Under the pieces are notes generated by a model. That model worked only from the letters and a program-made list of their open reading frames with translations. It was not told the DNA's origin and did no database searches. A stretch of 64,000 nt of DNA. It comes from Hyparrhenia diplandra (Eukaryota; Streptophyta; Magnoliopsida; Poales; Poaceae). The stretch is taken from the NCBI GenBank assembly GCA_015847255.1, contig JADLZK010000243.1, positions 1 through 64,000 on the forward strand, in the 5' to 3' direction. Made by a program: the position numbers and the translations under genes. This document shows positions 34,670 to 46,897 of this stretch, piece by piece (position 1 is the first letter of the stretch; every line of letters begins with the position of its first letter).

Positions 34670-36177
34670 CTAGTGATCACCATCTTCTCCCTGTGACTTG
34701 TGCGACCGCATTCTCCGCATCCATTTCCTCTGGTTGGACGTGACCTCAAGCGGCGCCGAGCTGGATGGAGCAGCGGTCCTCTGGTGATGCTGTGCAGCTG
34801 AGCTGGGGGAGCTCCGCCGGAAAGCGCGGCGGCCGTGCTGGTAAAGGCGTTGAGGACGATGAAAGCGAGGATAGGCGATAGGTCCAGCGTTCCTCCGATC
34901 GGCGGGATGATGCCCCGGAAGATGTTCAGGTACGGGTCACATACCGTGCTGCATTGCATTGCCATTATTGTTATACACACACACACACAGTATATATGAG
35001 TCCAGAAGCATACGAAAAAAACCATCCAGGAATGAATGCGCTCTTCTTTGGGCCTGTTTGATACTCTAAGTTAGAGTTAGAGTTAGTTTCTAGCTCTAAC
35101 TCTATCCCTAGAGGTGTTTGGATGGAGGGTTAGGAGAGAAAATCACTCTAACCCCAATTAGCACTCTTGGGTGGGATAGTTTTTTTAGGTGGGTTAGATA
35201 CAACTAGGGCTCCACTCTACCCTCCTGATCCTTTTGGGTTAGTTGAGCACAAATAAGCTCAAACTAACTCTAGCACCTGGATCCAAACATGCCCTTTATC
35301 TGAAGAACAAACATACAAAGGCAGAGAGGCTTTTCGGCCTTTTCACTATTTGGTTCATTGTTCATTGATCACTTTCGAATGAGGAAGCGAAATTGCGTGT
35401 GATACACTGATACTTGAGCAGATGTCACTACAAACCTGCCCATAGTTTGAATCTTTTGACGAAGAAATAAATGCACACTCACTGTCATATACATACTATA
35501 TGACAAAGGAGATGTAGGTTGTGAAATCATACCGTTTTCTAATGATCCAGGAGCTCTACATTCTACGTAAATCTCAAGCCACACCAATAGCCAGGGAAAT
35601 GTAGCAGCATGTATTAGATAGTTGCAATGGTGCTTATTACCTGAGAGGCGCGACGATGGCGGGCGGCGTGTTTGGGAACCAGGTGAGCACGAGCCTGACG
35701 ACGAGCACCGTGTTGTAAAGGTTGAGGAAGTTGTTGATGCCGTTGGACACCACCATCCCGGCCACCGAGTCCCCAAGCACCGCCGCGAAGCAGTGCTCGC
35801 CGGACAGCATCGTCGCACGCCCGCCGCCGCCACCAGCTGCCTCCTGCCCTGCTCGTTCCATCAAACATTGGCGTACGTTAGCATCCGTCTACTCGTGTAT
35901 CGAGATCGAGCTCACGAATGCAGCGCGTGCTTGCTTGCCTACCTGGGAGAAAGAAGAGAGGTGGGAGTGGGCGGCGAAGAGCGGCTTCAGGAGCGGGTGG
36001 GCGGCCGCCGCGGGACGCGAGCTCCTCGAGGCGGCGGGCGAGGGGTGAGGGCCTCGGGTCCCGGGAGCGTGCGTGTCCGGTGGGCGCCGGGGAACGGCAG
36101 GTGGCGTACGGCGAGGAGGAGTGGCGGCGTCGAGGCGTGGTGCTGCTGAGCGGGGTCGGCGCCGTTGGGGAGGCCAT
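34670..36177 (-). CDS. Chloroplast YGGT/YlmG family protein, three exons
   Basis: YlmG homologues are small two-pass membrane proteins; in plants they act in chloroplast nucleoid distribution and related thylakoid functions. Exons (minus) are 36177-35943, 35848-35641 and 34948-34670. Exon 1 gives an N terminus rich in Ser, Thr, Pro and Arg, consistent with a transit peptide, and ends PLFAAHSHLSSFSQ after one indel. Exon 2 encodes FAAVLGDSVAGMVVSNGINN, then FLNLYNTVLVVRLVLTWFPN, the first membrane segment of the YGGT domain. Exon 3 encodes VCDPYLNIFRGIIPPIGG and LDLSPILAFIVLNAFTS, the second membrane segment, and a basic tail ending KSQGEDGDH. The exon 2-3 junction (APLSTVCDPYL) is in phase. 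The gene converges with the G-alpha gene, about 570 bp away. Intron 2 holds a MITE. Confidence 0.88.
35050..35294. mobile_element. MITE with GGGC(A/C)TGTTTG termini in a YlmG intron
   Basis: Left end GGGCCTGTTTGATACTCTAA and right end GGATCCAAACATGCCC are inverted; a TTT trinucleotide abuts each side (35047-35049, 35295-35297). It is 245 bp long and non-coding, and is the intact relative of the interrupted element at 11812-12384. Confidence 0.7.
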
Positions 36178-38170
36178 TGGTGCCGTTCTTGGAGCCTTCA
36201 GTTCAGCCGGGTCGTGGCGGATGGCGGACGAGAGGTTACAGGGTTCAGATAACGTTTCGAGATGGTATGGAATTGTTTTTCTGGATTGGTCCTTGGATTG
36301 TTTAGAAATTATCAGGGGCTGAAAAAAATTAGTAACTACTGTAACTGCTGATAGAATTTTTATATCAAATTTAAACTAGTTCCCTACTTGCTAGAGTAAT
36401 TTCCCCTTTCAGATTAGAGGCGCCGACTCTGCAGCATTCGTTATACGCGATGATTCAACCGTGAATGTTTTTCAGTATTATCTTAGATGTGCTTCGGTCT
36501 GGTTTGAAACATTGGATGTTACATCGTGTCCGATGTTTTAGTGGTGGTTGGTAGATTCAAACATGAACACTGTACTCTCCTCGGCCTTGTTTATTTGAAG
36601 CATCGATTATATCAACTAAAAGCTAATCGAGGTGGAAAGATTTGGATAGAATATTGCTTTTTCATATGTAATTTGGGAACGTATGATCATGTAACATAAT
36701 TTTTTCCTTCCCTCTCAGTTAAGTATTACTCTCTATTATTTTTGTAAGGCGCCTAGCCAATATCTCAGATACCAAGGAAATACAGATAACAAGAACAAAT
36801 AGCAATAATGCTTGTTAAGCCCGAGGTGTGGGTTAATGAGCCGCATTTTGTATGGCTGCATGCAAACTTGCCGCATGCAAACTTGTATAGAGTTACAAAC
36901 TTCTTGCATGCAAACGCTTTGGGTTCATGCATACTATTAAAAGCCGCACAACTCTCTACCTCCTCCACCTCGATGGGAATGAGACGCCTAAGGCCGTCTC
37001 CAATGGTTAGCTATTTCGCTATCTAAATGTGACGTGTGATGGAAAAGTAGGAGAGAGAGTAGTCATTACCAGCTACATGCAAATAGCTACTAGACTATTT
37101 CACGTAGCCAATAATATGTGAGAAGAGCGTGTGGGTCGATGATATAAAATAGTCTTTGTTATTGTCTCACCTCCACATCAACCGACTACGTAGTAAGACT
37201 AACATTACCATTCTTGGACGCCTAACAAAAATCAAAAATCCAAAACCGATGACGCGCTACATTTCGTAATGGAGGGAGTATATACTTATTTCTAATCCCA
37301 AGGGCAGCAGGCATCGATCGTCGTGAGGTGCCTCGTGACTCTGACTCGATGTGCATCAAGGGCATCTCTCCCCGGTCCACGCGAGATCCAGTTGGGTTGA
37401 TGCGTGCTTTGACAATTTTAATCCCACATGCACTCAAGCATCAATGCAAAACACACTGTCAATTTATGGTTCCTTCCTGGCCATTGGTGTGAGCATAGAT
37501 ACACATTTTTCTCCCATGACCCATAACATTACATTGTGGTCCAACTACAAACTAGTACGCCGAGAACGCTCGGTGTTCTGTTGAAGCCTTGAGGGGATCG
37601 AGAATGGTGTTGACCTTGGAGTTGGTGCTTGGCAGAAATGAAACGTGATGAAATCCACTGCGAGTAGATCCGAACACGGGAAGGTCCCGACCAGTGAGAA
37701 TGCTTACGACTTTGGTTAGCTTAGGACATGGACATGTGAGTATATGACCCGCCTCCTTTGGCAGCTGCAGCCCGGGCACGATGCCAATCGGCATCCACCA
37801 CACTCTCCCGTCTCCCCTGACAGTGTAGTGCAGTGCACCAACCAGTGTGTCACGAATCCGGAACACACGCGCTCTTCCAATCCCCAAACAACACTCACCA
37901 CGTTTTCCACGGCAAAAGGTTCCAAACAACTGGTTCCAGTACTCCTGTCCTGTCAGACGAAGAAATATGGCCAGTCCGTCCGGCACATGGATCGCCGGAT
38001 TGGATTGGATCGCCTCACCTCGGCAGACGCGTCGCCATCGTCCTCCCCTCCCCTCCCTCCTCGAGTTTTAATCCCGGCGCGGCGCGCACCAACCACCAGT
38101 CCAGTACTACAGCGTACAGCACCTCTCTGGCTCCTTTCCACCCCTCCTCCATTTCCCACCACCACCTCCC
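36178..38170. other. Spacer between YlmG and PAA2 (both promoters)
   Basis: This is the divergent intergenic region. At about 36988-37215 there is a MITE-like block starting GGCCGTCTCCAATGGTTAGC, a phrase common at the ends of grass MITEs, and at 37266-37276 an isolated Stowaway-like terminus (TGGAGGGAGTA). A 144-codon minus-strand frame at 37552-37986 resembles nothing and is not called. Confidence 0.45.
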
Positions 38171-41100
38171 ATGTCCGCCGCCTCCTTCACCCACACGGCG
38201 CCAGGCCTGAGCTGCGGACTCACCAGCGCCCTCTCCGCCGCTCGCCCGCCGGGGAGGCCTCTGGTCAGGATCGTCTCCATGGCCACCTCAGCCACCATCT
38301 CCCTCCTACAGCACGTCCGACCTCCACCTTCTGGCGCTACTCTTCTCCCCTCCAGCGCCTCCGCCCCGTTCACTGCCGACGCTCGACGCCAGCTTCCTCC
38401 CACTACTCCCTCCACCTCCAGCGCCGTCTCCACCTCCGCCTCCCTACGCGCGGCGCACCCACGGCCCAGCCCCACGCCACGGCCGACCCGTCGCCCGCCT
38501 CGGCCGCGCTCGACGCGGCGGCCGAGGACGGGGAGGGGACCGCCGACGCCGCCACCGCGCTGCTGGACGTGAGCGGCATGATGTGCGGCGGCTGCGCGGC
38601 GCGGGTGCGGGCCATCCTGGCGGCGGACCCGCGGGTGGAGACGGCGGCGGTCAACCTCCTCGCTGAGTCCGCCGCGGTGCGGCCTGCGCGCGCCGGCGTC
38701 GCCGGGCGCGGGGGGAGGAGCTCGCGGCCAGGCTCACGGAGTGCGGGTTCCCTACCACGGCGCGCCGAGGGGGCGCGGCCGCGGGCGCTGCGGAGAGCGC
38801 GCGCAAGTGGAGGGAGATGGCGGCTAGGAAGGAGGAGCTACTGGCGCGGAGCCGGGGCCGAGTCGCCTTCGCGTGGACGCTCGTCGCGCTCTGCTGCGGC
38901 TCGCACGCGTCCCACATCCTGCACTCGCTCGGCATCCATGTCGGTCATGGTGAGTTGGAATTGGAACTACCACGAGACATTTTCAGAGCGTGATCTGATT
39001 TTCCGGCATAGCAAAGCGAGGTTTAATATTGGCACCAAGGGCCTCCCTGATCGGTCTGTGCTTTAATTGGTGCAGGAACGTTTTTGGATTTGTTGCATAA
39101 TTCTTATGTGAAATGTGGCATTGCTACAGCTGCTCTGCTTGGGCCTGGAAGAGGTATAGTCGGTTCCCAACGTTTCCTCATTTTGTGCATTGCATTCATG
39201 CACCTTGCTTTGTTTAAGCTTGTGCCGACCGGATAGCAACTGATATGTTTTTATATTCAGTCAATTTCTAAGAATTAAGAATGTTAGGACTCAGGAAATT
39301 GAACAGCCCGAATTGCTAACAATTAGTAAGAAAACAAACCTGAAATTGAATGAAATGTCATCACGTTATCAGCACTTTGCTTCTCTAGCTATTCCATTCT
39401 CTCTTCGTCACATCATTTCAATGTGCCTCCAGATATACTGTTTGATGGTTTTAGAGCATTCAAGCAAGGTTCCCCAACATGAACTCTCTAGTAGGATTTG
39501 GCTCTGCAGCTGCATTTGCTATCAGTGCAGTAAGTGGGTCTATAGTCAATTTTTCTATCCAACCATATAGCTTTATACTAATGTTTTGCATTTCTTAAGG
39601 TGTCCTTGCTGAACCCTGAGTTGGAGTGGAATTCAACCTTTTTTTTGATGAACCGGTGAGTCAATCAGTTTGTAGTCCTATTGATTGAGCTGTAATTATG
39701 GTCTTCAGCTCTTGTCACAGTGTTGCTCTGATCTTGGATCTTGCAATAGTTTTGACGAAAAGCAGTGTCGATTAACAGAATATGGAAACTTTATTTTCTT
39801 TTTCCCACATTAGTCGATCCGATTTGGTATTTGACTGAATTACAATTGAGTCGTAAGTTTTTTGTTCTGCATGTCAAAAATTTTGTTGAAGAAAGTTTTC
39901 TTGTAGCATGCAGGTCATGCTTCTTGGATTTGTACTTCTTGGGCGATCTCTTGAAGAAAGTGCAAGGCTTAAGGCATCCAGTGATATGAATGAGCTCATT
40001 GTAAGTATTGATTTATAACTATTGTCCCAGCAAGAAGCATTTTTTTTTTTTTCATTTTACGATGCTAGAGACAGAAGATAAGATGGATAATCTTTACTTC
40101 CCATTTTCCACAAATCCTATGGGAAAATAATTGTTTAAGTAAAATGATAGATAGGAATGCACCATATATCATCGTGCAAGATAATTGATTCATTGAAACT
40201 AATGAGGTCTGGTGATCTGTGGCAGTCACTGTTATCACCTCAGTCGAGATTAATTGTTACTTCCTCAAGTGATGCCCCTTCTGCGGACACTAGTTTGAAT
40301 TCTGATGCAATCACTGTCGAGGTTCCTGTTGATGATGTCCGTGTTGGAGACTCAATATTGGTCCTGCCAGGAGAAACGATTCCTGTAGATGTATGGAGCT
40401 ACTCCATAGTTTCATTTTTCTTATTTGCCACTTGCCAGTATATCGATCAACCCATTAATCCATCTGAAAACCATTCTTGCAGGGGAGTGTTATTGCAGGA
40501 TCAAGTTTTGTTGACGAATCGATGCTTACTGGAGAGTCCTTGCCTGTAGCCAAGGAGACTGGGCTTCCTGTATTTTCAGGAACTGTGAACTGGGTATGTA
40601 TAACTTCTTGCCTAAGAGCATGACCCTGGGTCTTATTCCAACAATATGTTTCCAATCAACTCTATTTTTAAGTGCTTGAAAAGCTGAATGTCCTGTTACT
40701 CTAAAATGCTTCCATCTGCACCCTATCTAAAGTGTGACTGGTGTATCAGTATGCTCTTCACTCATTTGTCATGTCTTGATTGATGTCCGAAGGGTGCTTT
40801 AACTAGATACACTTTGCGGCCCCTTCTTCAGCTTTGATGTTCCACTACCTTCATAAGTTTAGATGCCTTTCACTCTTCTTATCTGGATAAGTAACAAGCT
40901 ATTTATTTGATTTGTTTTGAAGGATGGTCCGCTAAAGATCAGAGCAACATGTACTGGACCATCATCAACAATAGCTAAGATAGTCCGCATGGTTGTGAAA
41001 CACACTCTTTGCTGTTGAGAGAAACAAAGGGAGAAAAGGGTGTTTAACTATATATGTATCCTTGAACAGGTTGAGGATGCCCAGGCACGTGAAGCTCCTG

Positions 41101-43736
41101 TTCAAAGGCTTGCAGATTCCATTGCAGGACCATTCGTGTATACTGTTATGACATTGGCTGCAGCAACCTTTTCCTTCTGGTGTGCTCTTGTTTTTATTTT
41201 CTTCTACGAAAATCCTTTTGTGACTAAAAAATATTGTTTTTTTCTAACCCTCTCCCTCCCTAAGGTATTACATTGGCACACACGTATTTCCAGAGGTTCT
41301 TTTCAATGATATCGCTGGCCCAGATGGGGATTCATTACTTTTGAGTATAAAGCTTGCTGTGGATGTACTAGTAAGTGGCCCTGCTATAGTTTTTCTTTAA
41401 TAGAAGGAAAAAAAAAACTCAGCATTTCAGTCTAACTCTTGGAATTTTATCAGATTGACTGATTTCACACTTTATCAACTAAGATGTACCCTCAATATGG
41501 TGTGATAATTGCACATGCAAAACTTGAAATCTCATTCAAAAACTCTTTCGTAAAACCACGTTTGATGCGTTTGTTTGGACTAATTTTGTGAACTTTACTC
41601 CCTGCAGGTTGTTTCCTGTCCTTGTGCACTTGGATTAGCTACACCTACAGCTATCTTAATAGGAACTTCCCTAGGTAACTTTCTATACCATCTGTTTCCA
41701 TCCATTTGTTCCGATCTTTGATAACATGATGGGGACTAGCTAAACTTGTAGGGTATTTTTTGATGAGCAAATTTGGATCCCTATTCTAATTGTCAATTGC
41801 TCAATACTTTTGAACAGAAACTTTCCTGATTGCATATTTTTGTTTACCATAACATCCTGTCACTTCGTTTTTCTTTTACTAGGTGCTAAAAGAGGGTTAC
41901 TTATTAGAGGAGGTGATGTTTTAGAGCGTTTGGCTGGAATAGATACTCTTGTGCTTGATAAAGTACGTGGTTTTTCATTTGACTTTTTTTATATATATAA
42001 TCTTTCATGGTAAACTGTTATTCTCAATGTTGTGTCTTTTTCTCATTACAAACATTTTTTCCGATTCTAGACAGGGACACTCACAGAAGGAAAACCTGTA
42101 GTTACTTCTATTGCTTCTCTGGCATATGAGGAGACAGAGATTCTTCGTCTTGCTGCTGCAGTGGAGAAAACAGCGTTGCACCCAATTGCAAATGCTATAT
42201 TGAACAAGGCTGAACTATTGAAGCTAGATATTCCTATCACAAGTGGTCAGATTACAGAGCCTGGATTTGGCTGTTTGGCAGAAGTAGATGGGAGTTTAGT
42301 TGCAGTAGGCACTTTGGATTGGGTGCATGATCGTTTTGAAACTAAAGCATCACCCACTGAACTGAGAGACCTTAGAAACCAGTTGGAGTCTATTTTGTCA
42401 AGTGAAGCATCATCATCAAATCAGTCGAAGTCAATTGCTTATGTTGGTCGTGAAGGAGAAGGAATTATAGGTGCTATTGCTATATCAGATATTTTACGAG
42501 AAGATGCAAACTTAACTGTGGAGAGGTATTTTCTGGAGTGATTATTTGCATTTTAACTGTGTTTTCGTGATACAGATACATTTCTCTCATCTAATATGGT
42601 TATCCTCGGAGGCGTCGTGAAATGCTGCTGCAAGATCCTTAGATATTTTAAATGTTATTTTTGAAGTAACATGCAAGTTTTGCAACTATTACTCTTATCT
42701 GTATAGTTAAAGCAGTGCAGCATGTTTAAACTTGTCTTCATCAGGTTGCAGCAGGAAAGCATTACAACGTTTCTACTGTCAGGGGATAGGGAAGAAGCAG
42801 TGACAAGCATTGGGAGGACTATTGGAATCAGGGATGAAAACATAAAATCTTCCCTAACTCCGCAAGACAAAGCAAGCATTGTATCAACTTTGCAAGGGAA
42901 GGGACACAGGGTTGCAATGGTAATGAAATCCAATGATTTATTGGTGTTCTATCATGGACAGGTCAAATATCCACACTTGTGATTCATAGACCAAAAGTAT
43001 AAATAGTTACAAAAGTTTCCATTTGAGATAATATGGTTCAAAATTGCTCGCCGACAACTTTGTGTTGACTACTTGTCTTTTTTTTATTGAACTTGACCTT
43101 TTTACCTGCTTTGATTCCTAACAACATTTATTTGTACTTGCTTTGTCCAGGTTGGTGATGGAATAAATGATGCGCCGTCTTTGGCAGCTGCAGATGTTGG
43201 AATAGCCATGCGAACTCACTCAAAAGAGAACGCTGCCTCTGATGCAGCTTCAGTTGTTCTATTAGGCAACAGACTTTCTCAGGTAAGGTTCTCTCTTGTG
43301 ATTGTTCTTTCATCTGAATAAGTGCCATTAACAGAAATCAAACAATCTTTTGCTCAGGTGGTAGATGCGCTATCCCTGTCGAAGGCAACTATGACAAAAG
43401 TTCACCAAAATTTGGCCTGGGCAGTGGCATATAACATAGTAGCCATTCCAATTGCCGCTGGAGTGTTACTGCCACAATATGATTTCGCCATGACACCATC
43501 TCTCTCAGGTAATGTTTACTGAGGACAACTACACACTGTCTGTTTTATGCCATGTTTTCCTCATATTGGGTTATGAAGCTTTAGTACTGACGCTATATTT
43601 GGCAATTTATCACGCAGGGGGATTGATGGCCCTTAGCTCCATCTTTGTCGTCAGCAATTCTTTGCTTCTGCAGCTGCATGGGTCGTTTCAGAACACAGAA
43701 AGACGGCAGGGTGATCTGAGCTCAAGATTAAACTGA
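38171..43736 (+). CDS. PAA2: Chloroplast copper-transporting P1B-ATPase, PAA2/HMA8 type
   Basis: PAA2/HMA8 pumps Cu(I) across the thylakoid membrane to supply plastocyanin. Seventeen exons: 38171-38949, 39076-39153, 39433-39539, 39600-39655, 39914-40000, 40226-40390, 40483-40593, 40923-40991, 41070-41179, 41265-41370, 41608-41674, 41883-41962, 42071-42525, 42745-42919, 43151-43282, 43358-43508, 43618-43736. The N terminus is Ser/Ala/Pro-rich like a transit peptide. The metal-binding domain reads LLDVSGMMCGGCAARVRAIL. The actuator loop has SMLTGESLPVAKETG (exon 7); the membrane metal site is SCPCALGLATPTA (exon 11); the phosphorylation motif DKTGT is split between exons 12 and 13; ALHPIANAIL is the HP motif (exon 13); GDGINDAPSLAAADVGIAM is in exon 15. 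At least one indel separates the N-terminal frame from the metal-binding domain, and others lie in exons 1, 3 and 4. GMMCGGC favours PAA2 over PAA1. The 3' exons are duplicated downstream. Confidence 0.92.
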
Positions 43737-43855
43737 ATTGTTGGGCTTTTTTGACCCAGCCGAAGGACAGTGCTTCAAGATGGTACTGGATGATAGAGGG
43801 TGCTGATACTGGTTTTCCAGCTCCGGCTAATTGTCAGTAGTAGGCTAGTAGCATG

Positions 43856-44092
43856 TTTGGGTGTTTAGTTGGTGAAATATTTTGGGTTTAACTACTGTAG
43901 CACTTTTCGTTTGTATTTGTTAATTATTGTCCAACCATAAACTAACTCAGGCCAAAAGATTCGTCTGCACTTTTTAGTCAAACTGTGCAATTAGTTTTTT
44001 TTGGTTTAACTATATTTAATACTCCATTTTTTTGTGTTAAAAGATTTGGTCGGTACTAGCACTTTTTGGGTTTACTTTTCGTGAATGAACAC
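43856..44092. mobile_element. MITE-like insertion present only in duplication copy 1
   Basis: Copy 1 reads GTAGCATG then TTTGGGTGTTTAGTTGG and on to GAATGAACACAC before CTAGCCAACCAGAG; copy 2 has only about 16 bp between the same flanks (near 47017-47038). The inserted sequence includes CTACTGTAGCACTTTTCGTT and AATTATTGTCCAACCATAAAC, phrases typical of an abundant grass MITE family. It must have inserted after the duplication, or been lost from copy 2. Confidence 0.65.
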
Positions 44093-44393
44093 ACTAGCCA
44101 ACCAGAGCAGCAAGTATAGTCCCACCCAGAAGGGCAATAATGTTAGCATTTACCACACGGCCTTCAAACATTGTAAATTTGTAATGGCTGTAACAAACAA
44201 AGGGATCATTGGGGCGGATTCATGGTCTATCAATGCCCAACAAGCTAAGCTTCATTTCACACAGATATGGAAAATTCAGTAACCCCTAAGAACAAATAGC
44301 AGCTCTAGTTGATTATTATATTATGGCCACACTATAATGGCCATCATACCTCTAAACAATAGCATAGCTAGGAGATTAGTACTAATGATTCTT

Positions 44394-45040
44394 CTAGCAC
44401 TCTTCGAATCCATCGTTGTTGGCCCAGTGCACCTTTTTGCCGCTGCTGCTGCGCATCACCTTCTCGTCGACGGCCTTCACCCCGGCCTCCGCGGCGGCCG
44501 TGGACTCAGCCTGCACACGCGCCATCTTCCTCCCTCGCTTTCTCGCCGCAGCCGCCTTCTCCGTCTCAGCCACCTGGTACTCCCTGGCCCACCGCCGGCT
44601 CACCACGCACGTGGCCGCCAGTGCCACGGCCTGCGTCATGAACATGGCCAGCAGGAGAAGCTCCTCCAGGAACGCCAGCACGAACTGCTCCCGGCGGTCC
44701 CTGGCGGAGCCGAGGAGGCGTAGGCTGTGGTCGTGGCGGAGGAAGAAGGCCATGGAGGCCAGCCCGTGGCCGGACAGCGCGGCGAGCGCGAGCGCCGTGT
44801 GCGCGGCGAGGCAGAGGTGGGTGAGCTGGGCGTGGAGCGCGCGCGAGCGCGGACAGCAGGGTGGTGGCGTGCACGGAGACGAGCGCCCAGCCGAAGGGCG
44901 TCGGCCGCGGGCGGAGGAGGAAGACCGGACCGAGCGCGCGGCGGCGGCGAGGACGAGGAGGGAGAGGTTGAGGAACCAGACCAGCAGGTTGGGAAAGAGG
45001 AGCTGCTCCGCAGGCTCGAGTTCCCGGTGGCGGACGCCAT
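44394..45040 (-). CDS. Four-pass membrane protein of unknown function, copy A
   Basis: I do not recognise a named family. The product starts MASATGNSSLRSSSS and has about four hydrophobic segments: LLVWFLNLSLLVLAAAA, PFGWALVSVHATTLLSAL, LCLAAHTALALAALSGHGLA and FLEELLLLAMFMTQAVALAA. A basic Ala/Lys/Arg-rich region follows, then the C-terminal motif VKAVDEKVMRSSSGKKVHWA and NNDGFEEC. The first ~90 codons and the rest are in different frames because of one or more indels. It is on the strand opposite PAA2 and about 660 bp beyond its stop. Its paralogue at 47314-47907 has an intact frame but lacks about 40 residues of the basic region. A TATA-like CTATTTAA lies about 50 bp upstream of the ATG. 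Confidence 0.65.
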
Positions 45041-45089
45041 TACCTTGTGGGTCTTGTATTGTCAGTGCGAGTGTGCGACAGAGATCTTG

Positions 45090-45098
45090 TTTAAATAG
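45090..45098 (-). promoter_or_regulatory. TATA-like box of membrane protein copy A
   Basis: On the minus strand it reads CTATTTAAA, 50 bp upstream of the ATG at 45040. The same motif is retained in the duplicate at 48015-48022. Confidence 0.45.
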
Positions 45099-45515
45099 AG
45101 AGCGGGAGTGACCGTTTGAGCGGAGGAGCAACGGCTAAGTTGGCGCCGGGAGTGGAGCCTATGATTGTTGTTTGTTCCCCGTGTTGGAGCCTCGAGGAGG
45201 AGCGCCAATTGCCATCAGCATGGATGCTACCTTTGAATCTCCAAAATAAGTCTTGAAGATTAATGAGATTGATACTATTAAGTCTTGAATATACGTACTA
45301 GTATTACACAACTTTTAACTGTGTTTTTCGCGATACAGATACATTTCTCTTAGCTAATAGGGTTATCCTCGGAGGCGTCGTGAAATGCTGCTGCAAGATC
45401 CGTAGATATTTTTAATGTTATTTTTGAAGTAGCAAGCAAGTTTTTCAACTATTACTGTCTTATCTGTATAGTTAAAGCAGTGCAGCATGTTTAAACTTGT
45501 CTTGTTAATCATCAG

Positions 45516-46897
45516 GTTGTAGCAGGAAAGCATTACAACTTTTCTACTGTCAGGGGATAGGGAGTAGAAAGCATTGCCGTTGGCGCGCTGCGGACGTGGG
45601 AAGCTATCACCGATAGTCTTTGCGATGTCGCATTTAGAGTTCTAATTTTCTTTTAAACTTTACACACCAATAGTACTAAACTAGATGTGCATTGTCCCAA
45701 AATTTGAGATTCAAACAATTTTTGTAAAAATTCATATGAAAAAAACAAATTTCAGCGACTAGAGGACAAAATGGAAGGATGGGTGAAATTTTTTTTTCAT
45801 ATGAATTTTTACAAAAGTTGTTTGAATCTCAAATTTTGGGACAATGCACATCTAGTTTTACCTTATTGCGTAAAGTTTCAAAAAAAAATTTAAAACTTTT
45901 TGCGACATGCAAGACTATTGAGATAAACTCAAAAAGGGCGTACAGAAAGCAGTGACAAGCATCGGGAGGACTATTGGAATCAGGGATGAAAACATAAAGT
46001 CTTCCCCTAACTCCGCAAGACAAAGCAAGCATTGTATCAACTTTTCAAGGGAAGGGACACAGTTGCAATGGTAATGAAGTCCAATGCTTTATTGGTGTTC
46101 TATCATGGACATGTCAAATATCCACACTTGTGATTCATAGACCAAAAGTATAAATAGTAACAAAAGTTTCAATTTGAGATAATATGGTTCAGAATTGCTC
46201 GCCGACAACTTTGTATCGAGTACTTGTCTTTTTTTTTTAATTGAATTTGACCTTTTTTTTTATACCTGCATTGATTCCTAACAACATTGATTTGTACTTG
46301 CTTTGTCCAGGTTGGTGATGGAATAAATGATGCACCTTCTTTGGCAGCTGCAGATGTTGAATAGCCATGCGAACTCACTCAAAAGAGAACGCTGCCTCTG
46401 ATGCAGCTTCAGTTGTTCTATTAGGCAACAGACTTTCTCAGGTAAGGTTCTTTCTTGTAATGGTTCTTTCATCTGAATAACTCAAGTGCTATTAACAGAA
46501 ATCAAACAACCTTTGCTCAGGTGGTAGATGTGCTATCCCTGACGAAGGCAACTGACAAAAGTTCACCAAAATTTGGGCTGGGCAGTGGCATATAACATAG
46601 TAGCCATTCCAATTGCCGCTGGAGTGTTACTGCCACAATATGATTTCGCCATGACACCATCTCTCTCTGGTAATGTTTACTGAGGTCTACACACTTTGTC
46701 TGTTATGCCATGTTTTCCTCATATTGGGTTATGGAGCTTTAGTACTGACGCGATATTTGGCAATTTATCACATAGGGGGATTGATGGTGGCCCTTGGCTC
46801 CATCTTTGTCGTCAGCCATTCTTTGCTTCTGCAGCTGCATGGGTCGTTTCAGAACACAGAAAAGCAGCAGGGTGATCTGAGCTCAAGATTAAACTGA
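45516..46897 (+). pseudogene. Truncated PAA2 tail (exons 14-17 copy)
   Basis: The duplication carried exons 14-17 of PAA2 without the rest of the gene. The exon-14 copy starts GTTGTAGCAGGAAAGC, is interrupted after CAGGGGATAGGGAG by a ~385-bp insertion, and resumes AGAAAGCAGTGACAAGC. The exon-15 copy keeps GTTGGTGATGGAATAAATGA but has lost one G before ATAGCC. The exon-16 copy has lost bases (ACTGACAAAAG for ACTATGACAAAAG). The last exon copy is intact to AGATTAAACTGA. With no promoter, no first 13 exons and an interrupted exon, it cannot encode a pump. Confidence 0.9.
45601..45930. mobile_element. Fold-back element inserted in the PAA2 exon-14 copy
   Basis: Two long inverted arms, about 45678-45745 and 45789-45857, are nearly perfect complements (CTAGATGTGCATTGTCCCAA and its inverse). 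Outer, less perfect arms (GATAGTCTTTGCGATGTCGC / GCGACATGCAAGACTATTGA) extend the hairpin to about 45605 and 45927. It is non-coding and absent from copy 1. A short extra sequence (45556-45600, GC-rich) lies between the exon break and the element. Confidence 0.8.

Larger units (their letters stand above)
42551..45285. repeat. Segmental tandem duplication, copy 1
   Basis: This 2.7-kb unit runs from intron 13 of PAA2 (TTTTAACTGTGTTTTCGTGATACAG) through exons 14-17 and the opposite-strand membrane protein gene to just past its promoter (GAGATTGATACTATTAAG). It is repeated almost immediately at 45313-48214. It differs from copy 2 by a ~235-bp insertion at 43856-44092. Confidence 0.9.

Noticed and set aside
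37552..37986. 144-codon minus-strand frame upstream of PAA2
   Set aside because: No recognisable domain, overlaps other open frames, and lies in the expected PAA2 promoter region.
44416..45111. 231-codon plus-strand frame opposite membrane protein A
   Set aside because: Antisense shadow: hydrophobic segments and the motif conserved in the duplicate are on the minus strand.
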